A stretch of 9,817 bases of DNA. Source: Planctomycetaceae bacterium (GTDB taxonomy: Bacteria > Planctomycetota > Planctomycetia > Pirellulales > JAEUIK01). The position numbers and the translations under genes were made by a program. Below, one piece after another: positions 9,001-9,817 of this stretch. The DNA lies in NCBI GenBank assembly GCA_015493185.1, contig WGDQ01000177.1:1-9817 (forward strand), read 5' to 3'. The notes below the pieces were generated by a model. That model did no database searches and was not told the DNA's origin. It saw nothing but the letters and a program-made list of their open reading frames with translations. Numbering within the stretch: position 1 is the stretch's first letter; each line of letters starts with the position of its first letter.

Positions 9001-9817
9001 GGCGGCAACAGGGTATCGACGTCCGGCCTGTCGCGGCCGACGTGGCCGACGGCCAGGCGATGCGACGGATCGTAGAGAGCCTGCGCCAACAAGGCCGGAC
9101 GGTCCGCGGCGTGGTGCATACGGCCGGCGTATTGCGAGATTCGCTGTTGCGGCACGCGTGGTCTGAACAACTCCGTGAGCTGATGCGGCCGAAAGTGGAA
9201 GGCCTTGCCACGCTGACCCAATGCCTCGCGAACGATCCGCTCGATTTTCTGGTGGTGTACTCGTCGTTGGCCGCGCTGACCGGAAACGTCGGACAGGCGT
9301 GCTACGCAGCAGCCAATGCTTGGATGGATGCGATCTGCATGGGGCTTCGCCAGCACGGGGTTCCCGCGATCAGCTTGCATTGGGGGCCATGGCAAGCAGC
9401 CGGTATGGCCGCCTCGGACGCGCACGCCAACCGATTCCGCAGCGCGGGGCTGAAGCTCATCCCGTCCGATGTTGGCCGCCGCCTTCTGGCCGCGGTAATC
9501 CAAGCCCAACCGCACGGCTGGGGCATCTATGCCGGTACGGCCGATAGCGCTAACCGATCCCACGCCTCCGACGGTTCGGCGAGGGCTGGAGATTTCAGCC
9601 GTTTGCCCATTGGCGATCCGCGCCGCACCGTTTTGGAATACACAGAGCAATTCGTGCCGCTCGACCGGCGTGGCGTTCCTTCTGCCGATTCGACCGACAC
9701 GGACCCGCGGCAGCGGCCTCATGGCCCGGGGGCCACAGCCACTGAACCTGCTTCGCCGGCTGCAACGGCATACGCTTCGTCGGCTCCGACCGCGGTCGCA
9801 GGGGGTTCGTCAACATC
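1..9817 (+). CDS. Modular trans-AT-type polyketide synthase, internal fragment open at both ends
   Basis: One uninterrupted frame (first full codon at 3, last at 9813; 3271 codons) runs edge to edge, so neither start nor stop is in the window. Domain order is KR-ACP-KS-ACP-KS-KR, typical of a cytoplasmic assembly-line PKS that carries a growing acyl chain as thioesters on ACP phosphopantetheine arms. Both KS domains have the Cys-His-His triad (TACSSS, EAHGTGT, NIGH), both ACPs have the phosphopantetheine Ser in G(F/I)DSI, and both KRs have the Lys-Ser-Tyr-Asn set. No acyltransferase motif (GHSxG) follows either KS; the KS flanking regions end directly in LPTYPF, as in trans-AT enzymes, so extender units are probably supplied by a separate acyltransferase. 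Linkers and several internal loops are unusually long and low in complexity. The type I PKS assignment is essentially certain; trans-AT is likely; the product is unknown. Confidence 0.97.
3..131 (+). other. Interdomain linker upstream of KR1
   Basis: About 43 residues rich in Asp, Arg, Ser, Pro and Thr, with no recognisable fold or motif. It looks like a disordered linker joining an unseen upstream domain (probably a KS with its flanking region, possibly a dehydratase) to KR1. It gives no hint about the identity of that domain. Confidence 0.6.
132..1989 (+). other. Ketoreductase domain KR1 (structural plus catalytic subdomains)
   Basis: NADPH-dependent reduction of the beta-keto group of the ACP-bound chain to a hydroxyl. 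The structural (N-terminal, pseudo-Rossmann) half starts at WFHHVLW (138) and includes RGIVHLAH (454-479) and GFVRVVARELPDL (777-815). The catalytic half starts near 1146 with the nucleotide-binding loop GVYLIVGGLGGVG (1155-1193). Active-site residues are Lys543 (RPKIEGA, 1629), Ser567 (1701), Tyr580 (1740) and Asn584 (YAAAN, 1752). The Rossmann loop reads VGG rather than the usual TGG, a mild change. Stereochemical markers are mixed: MDD (1569-1577) in place of the B-type LDD, but also a Trp eight residues before the catalytic Tyr, an A-type mark. Relative to KR2 it carries about 33 extra residues near 630-740 and about 31 near 1281-1390, plus a His-rich hinge. It probably acts on the chain held by the following ACP1 and is expected to be active. 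Confidence 0.93.
1062..1100 (+). other. His-rich tract between the KR1 subdomains
   Basis: Residues 354-366 read QHAHQHQHAGGSH, five His in thirteen residues, inside the roughly 60-residue hinge between the structural and catalytic halves of KR1. KR2 has no counterpart at this point. It is a low-complexity loop; metal binding is possible but nothing else supports it. Confidence 0.7.
1990..2288 (+). other. KR1-ACP1 linker
   Basis: About 100 residues between the end of KR1 (SYAVLIQR) and the first helix of ACP1. The beginning (GPFLPRWPD, 2010-2040) resembles the short tail that often closes a KR; the rest is Ala, Ser, Asp and Pro rich and probably disordered. No dehydratase, enoylreductase or methyltransferase motif is present, so KR1 connects directly to its carrier protein. 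Confidence 0.65.
2289..2519 (+). other. Acyl carrier protein domain ACP1
   Basis: A 77-residue four-helix carrier domain (residues 763-839). The phosphopantetheine attachment site is Ser799 (codon 2397) in LMELGFDSIMASRLAARL. The first helix is MMQQIAARLAEEVAALL, and the closing segment TRVFAHPTVGELARYL matches the usual helix III-IV region. It should be modified by a 4'-phosphopantetheinyl transferase and hold the chain reduced by KR1 before transfer to the Cys of KS1. It is a single ACP, not a tandem pair, and it lacks the Trp that flags beta-branching ACPs. Confidence 0.95.
2520..2837 (+). other. ACP1-KS1 linker (module boundary)
   Basis: About 106 residues of Ser, Ala, Glu and Arg-rich sequence between two modules. 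DSLSTNELSEEPEE (around 2694-2737) loosely recalls the LSEEE-type short acidic helix often found between an ACP and the next KS in trans-AT and cyanobacterial PKSs; the rest has no motif. Because the frame is open here, this is an intra-protein module junction, not a subunit docking site. Confidence 0.6.
2838..4301 (+). other. Ketosynthase domain KS1
   Basis: Decarboxylative Claisen condensation: accepts the chain from ACP1 and extends it with the unit on ACP2. The N-terminal strand is SIAIVAMACRFPGA (2838), followed by LMDPQQRLMLELAWE, then the nucleophile Cys1119 in DTACSSSLVAVH (3357), His1255 in YIEAHGTGT (3765) and His1355 in SVKTNIGHLEAAAG (4065), and the closing FGAGGTNAHLVIE. All three catalytic residues are present, so it is probably a condensing KS, not a transfer-only KS. 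It is 488 residues against 423 for KS2, and almost the entire difference is one insertion between the two His. The segment NHDGHSKMAVTAPN resembles KSs of cis-AT lines more than KS2 does. The usual FYDPD motif near the N-terminus is replaced by AGRDPNQLDPSAP. Confidence 0.96.
3840..4028 (+). other. About 61-residue insertion inside KS1
   Basis: Between EIEALATAFAQHVD and SYCAIGSVKTNIGH there are 72 residues, where KS2 has 11 between EGL and WCGIG. The added stretch is rich in Ala, Pro, Gln, Arg and Ser, without hydrophobic periodicity, and looks disordered. The frame is intact and the flanking motifs are perfect on both sides, so it is an in-frame loop expansion and not a frameshift. The exact ends are uncertain by several codons. 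Confidence 0.85.
4302..4973 (+). other. KS1 flanking subdomain, acyltransferase absent
   Basis: After the KS core comes HVLVLSARTDSALRQL, then AELCFTACTSRRAWSRRVAIVA, the conserved start of the KS-AT type linker. About 100 residues later come VLFVHGAAVDW and VLPTYPFDRERLW (4935-4973), the wrap-around post-linker. In a cis-AT PKS roughly 300 residues of acyltransferase with GQGxQ and GHSxG would lie between them; neither motif is present. This is the arrangement of trans-AT PKSs, where the remnant may help dock the free acyltransferase. Confidence 0.85.
4974..5279 (+). other. KS1-ACP2 linker
   Basis: About 102 residues rich in Ser, Gly, Ala, Thr, Arg and Pro, connecting the KS1 flanking subdomain to ACP2. 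It contains a short tandem repeat near its end. No ketoreductase, dehydratase or other modifying domain is present, so this module is minimal (KS-ACP). Confidence 0.7.
5181..5225 (+). repeat. Three 15-bp in-frame tandem units (LPEES, LPEEP, LPDRP)
   Basis: Units start at 5181, 5196 and 5211. The first two differ at one base (TTGCCCGAAGAATCG and TTGCCCGAAGAACCG); the third (TTGCCGGACAGACCG) is more diverged. Each encodes one pentapeptide in the linker just before ACP2, so copy-number change would alter linker length without breaking the frame. Confidence 0.85.
5280..5504 (+). other. Acyl carrier protein domain ACP2
   Basis: A 75-residue carrier domain (residues 1760-1834). The phosphopantetheine Ser is Ser1793 (codon 5379) in LLELGIDSIIAAELTRWL. 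The preceding helix is MLCGYLKQQIASVLEM, and QTVFFDYGTLDRLAKALVEEHG completes helices III-IV. It should carry the extender unit for KS1 and then the elongated, probably unreduced, beta-keto chain for delivery to KS2. A Trp lies nine residues after the Ser; the published beta-branching flag is at a different spacing, so I do not assign that role. Confidence 0.95.
5505..5723 (+). other. ACP2-KS2 linker (module boundary)
   Basis: About 73 polar residues, including an acidic run SEEGEEDDNN (5538-5567) followed by an Arg and Asp-rich stretch (ADHRRSGAEDQERS). Predicted disordered from its composition. It joins two modules inside the same protein. Confidence 0.65.
5724..6992 (+). other. Ketosynthase domain KS2
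   Basis: Condensing domain of the third module; takes the chain from ACP2. It begins EAIAIVGYSGRFPKAPDL (5724) and continues through RFYDPDRRARGKSYSKW, QMDPQQRVLLEVAWEAL, the nucleophile Cys2078 in DTACSSSLVALH (6234), His2213 in YIEAHGTGT (6639), His2252 in SVKSNIGHLEPAAG (6756) and FGFGGTNAHVIVEE. Its 423 residues are the normal family length, and the 39-residue His-His spacing is normal too, so it is an internal reference for the enlarged KS1. NHGGRSAGLTVPN is of the type common in trans-AT KSs. LVGATQAGLAPSHFQVMS replaces the more usual GGVNLxLxP segment beside the active site, which may affect substrate choice. It is probably active. Confidence 0.96.
6993..7748 (+). other. KS2 flanking subdomain, acyltransferase absent
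   Basis: Starts with WHLLVLSAMTPTALQQLADRF, continues with GDICYTVHVGRRRMPCRGAM, and ends with ATIDWMAFESGYDRRRVELPTYPFQRQRYW at 7662-7748. About 250 residues in total and no GHSxG, so this second KS also lacks a cis acyltransferase. The middle part (about 7250-7600) is poorly conserved and I recognise nothing in it beyond the expected flanking-domain position. Confidence 0.83.
7749..7925 (+). other. Ser-rich KS2-KR2 linker
   Basis: About 59 residues, with SPSLSSSSASPSSTTITPA at 7857-7913 followed directly by the KR2 structural half. The serines use mixed codons (TCG, TCT, TCA), so this is not a simple single-codon slippage tract. There is no dehydratase double hotdog here, so KR2 follows the KS directly. 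Confidence 0.75.
7926..9545 (+). other. Ketoreductase domain KR2 (structural plus catalytic subdomains)
   Basis: NADPH-dependent beta-keto reduction in the KS2 module. The structural half opens with WLHHVTW (7932), closely matching KR1's WFHHVLW, then has roughly 38 extra Ser, Ala, Gln and Lys-rich residues (about 7962-8100) before HTWVVCSG. It also contains SLVRAARLEHPDW (8565-8603). The catalytic half starts near 8805: GVYLVTGGFGALG is a textbook nucleotide loop, followed by LVLVGRRGLPPESQW. Active-site residues are Lys3064 (RPKVEGL, 9192), Ser3088 (9264), Tyr3101 (9303) and Asn3105 (9315). VLRDSLL (9129-9149) replaces the LDD motif but keeps its last Asp, and there is no Trp eight residues before Tyr; this is common in trans-AT KRs and leans to B-type (D-hydroxyl) reduction. 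It is expected to be active. Its partner ACP lies beyond the right edge. Confidence 0.94.
9546..9815 (+). other. Linker downstream of KR2
   Basis: About 90 residues. The first part (FSRLPIGDPRRTVLEYTEQFVPLD, about 9594-9665) has mixed hydrophobic character and might be the start of another element or the KR tail; I do not recognise it. The rest is Pro, Ala, Thr and Ser-rich linker that runs off the window. An ACP would be expected next, but other domains cannot be excluded. Confidence 0.55.

Noticed and set aside
7890..9722. 610-codon open frame on the minus strand
   Set aside because: It lies exactly opposite KR2 and its linkers, whose plus-strand translation has textbook motifs. The antisense peptide is Arg, His and Pro-rich with no domain I recognise; long antisense frames are common opposite GC-rich genes.
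1..9817. CRISPR arrays, tRNA or rRNA genes, insertion sequences, terminators and promoters
   Set aside because: The window is coding from edge to edge; I saw no spaced direct repeats, terminal inverted repeats or RNA gene signatures.

Overview
The whole window is the inside of one very large plus-strand gene. Reading with codons that begin at positions divisible by three (first complete codon 3-5, last 9813-9815), I translated all 3271 codons by hand and met no stop, so the gene enters at the left edge and leaves at the right edge. It encodes a modular type I polyketide synthase (PKS). No second gene, intergenic gap, start codon, ribosome binding site, promoter, terminator, RNA gene or mobile element is visible. 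Residue numbers used here count from the codon at position 3, so residue n begins at base 3n.

Domain order, left to right: linker (3-131); ketoreductase KR1 (132-1989); linker; acyl carrier protein ACP1 (2289-2519); linker; ketosynthase KS1 (2838-4301) with its flanking subdomain ending in LPTYPFDRERLW (to 4973); linker; ACP2 (5280-5504); linker; KS2 (5724-6992) with its flanking subdomain ending in LPTYPFQRQRYW (to 7748); Ser-rich linker; KR2 (7926-9545); low-complexity linker to the right edge. In module terms this is the end of one module (...KR1-ACP1), a complete minimal module (KS1-ACP2), and the beginning of a third (KS2-KR2-...). There is no acyltransferase domain after either KS, which points to a trans-AT PKS loaded by a separate acyltransferase. 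There is also no dehydratase, enoylreductase, methyltransferase or thioesterase in view.

If the line is collinear, the growing chain is reduced to a beta-hydroxyl on ACP1, extended by KS1 and left as a beta-keto group on ACP2 (unless a trans enzyme acts), then extended by KS2 and reduced by KR2. All KS and KR catalytic residues that I can place are present.

The most unusual feature is repeated enlargement of loops inside otherwise canonical domains: about 61 extra residues between the two catalytic histidines of KS1, about 33 and 31 extra residues in KR1, and about 38 at the start of KR2, together with 60-105-residue Ala/Ser/Pro/Arg-rich linkers between domains. The DNA is GC-rich (roughly 60-65% in lines sampled by eye), with many TCG, GAA and TTG codons and without the extreme third-position GC of streptomycetes or myxobacteria. 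A planctomycete-like or other under-explored bacterium would fit, but this is a weak inference. The product cannot be predicted from this fragment.
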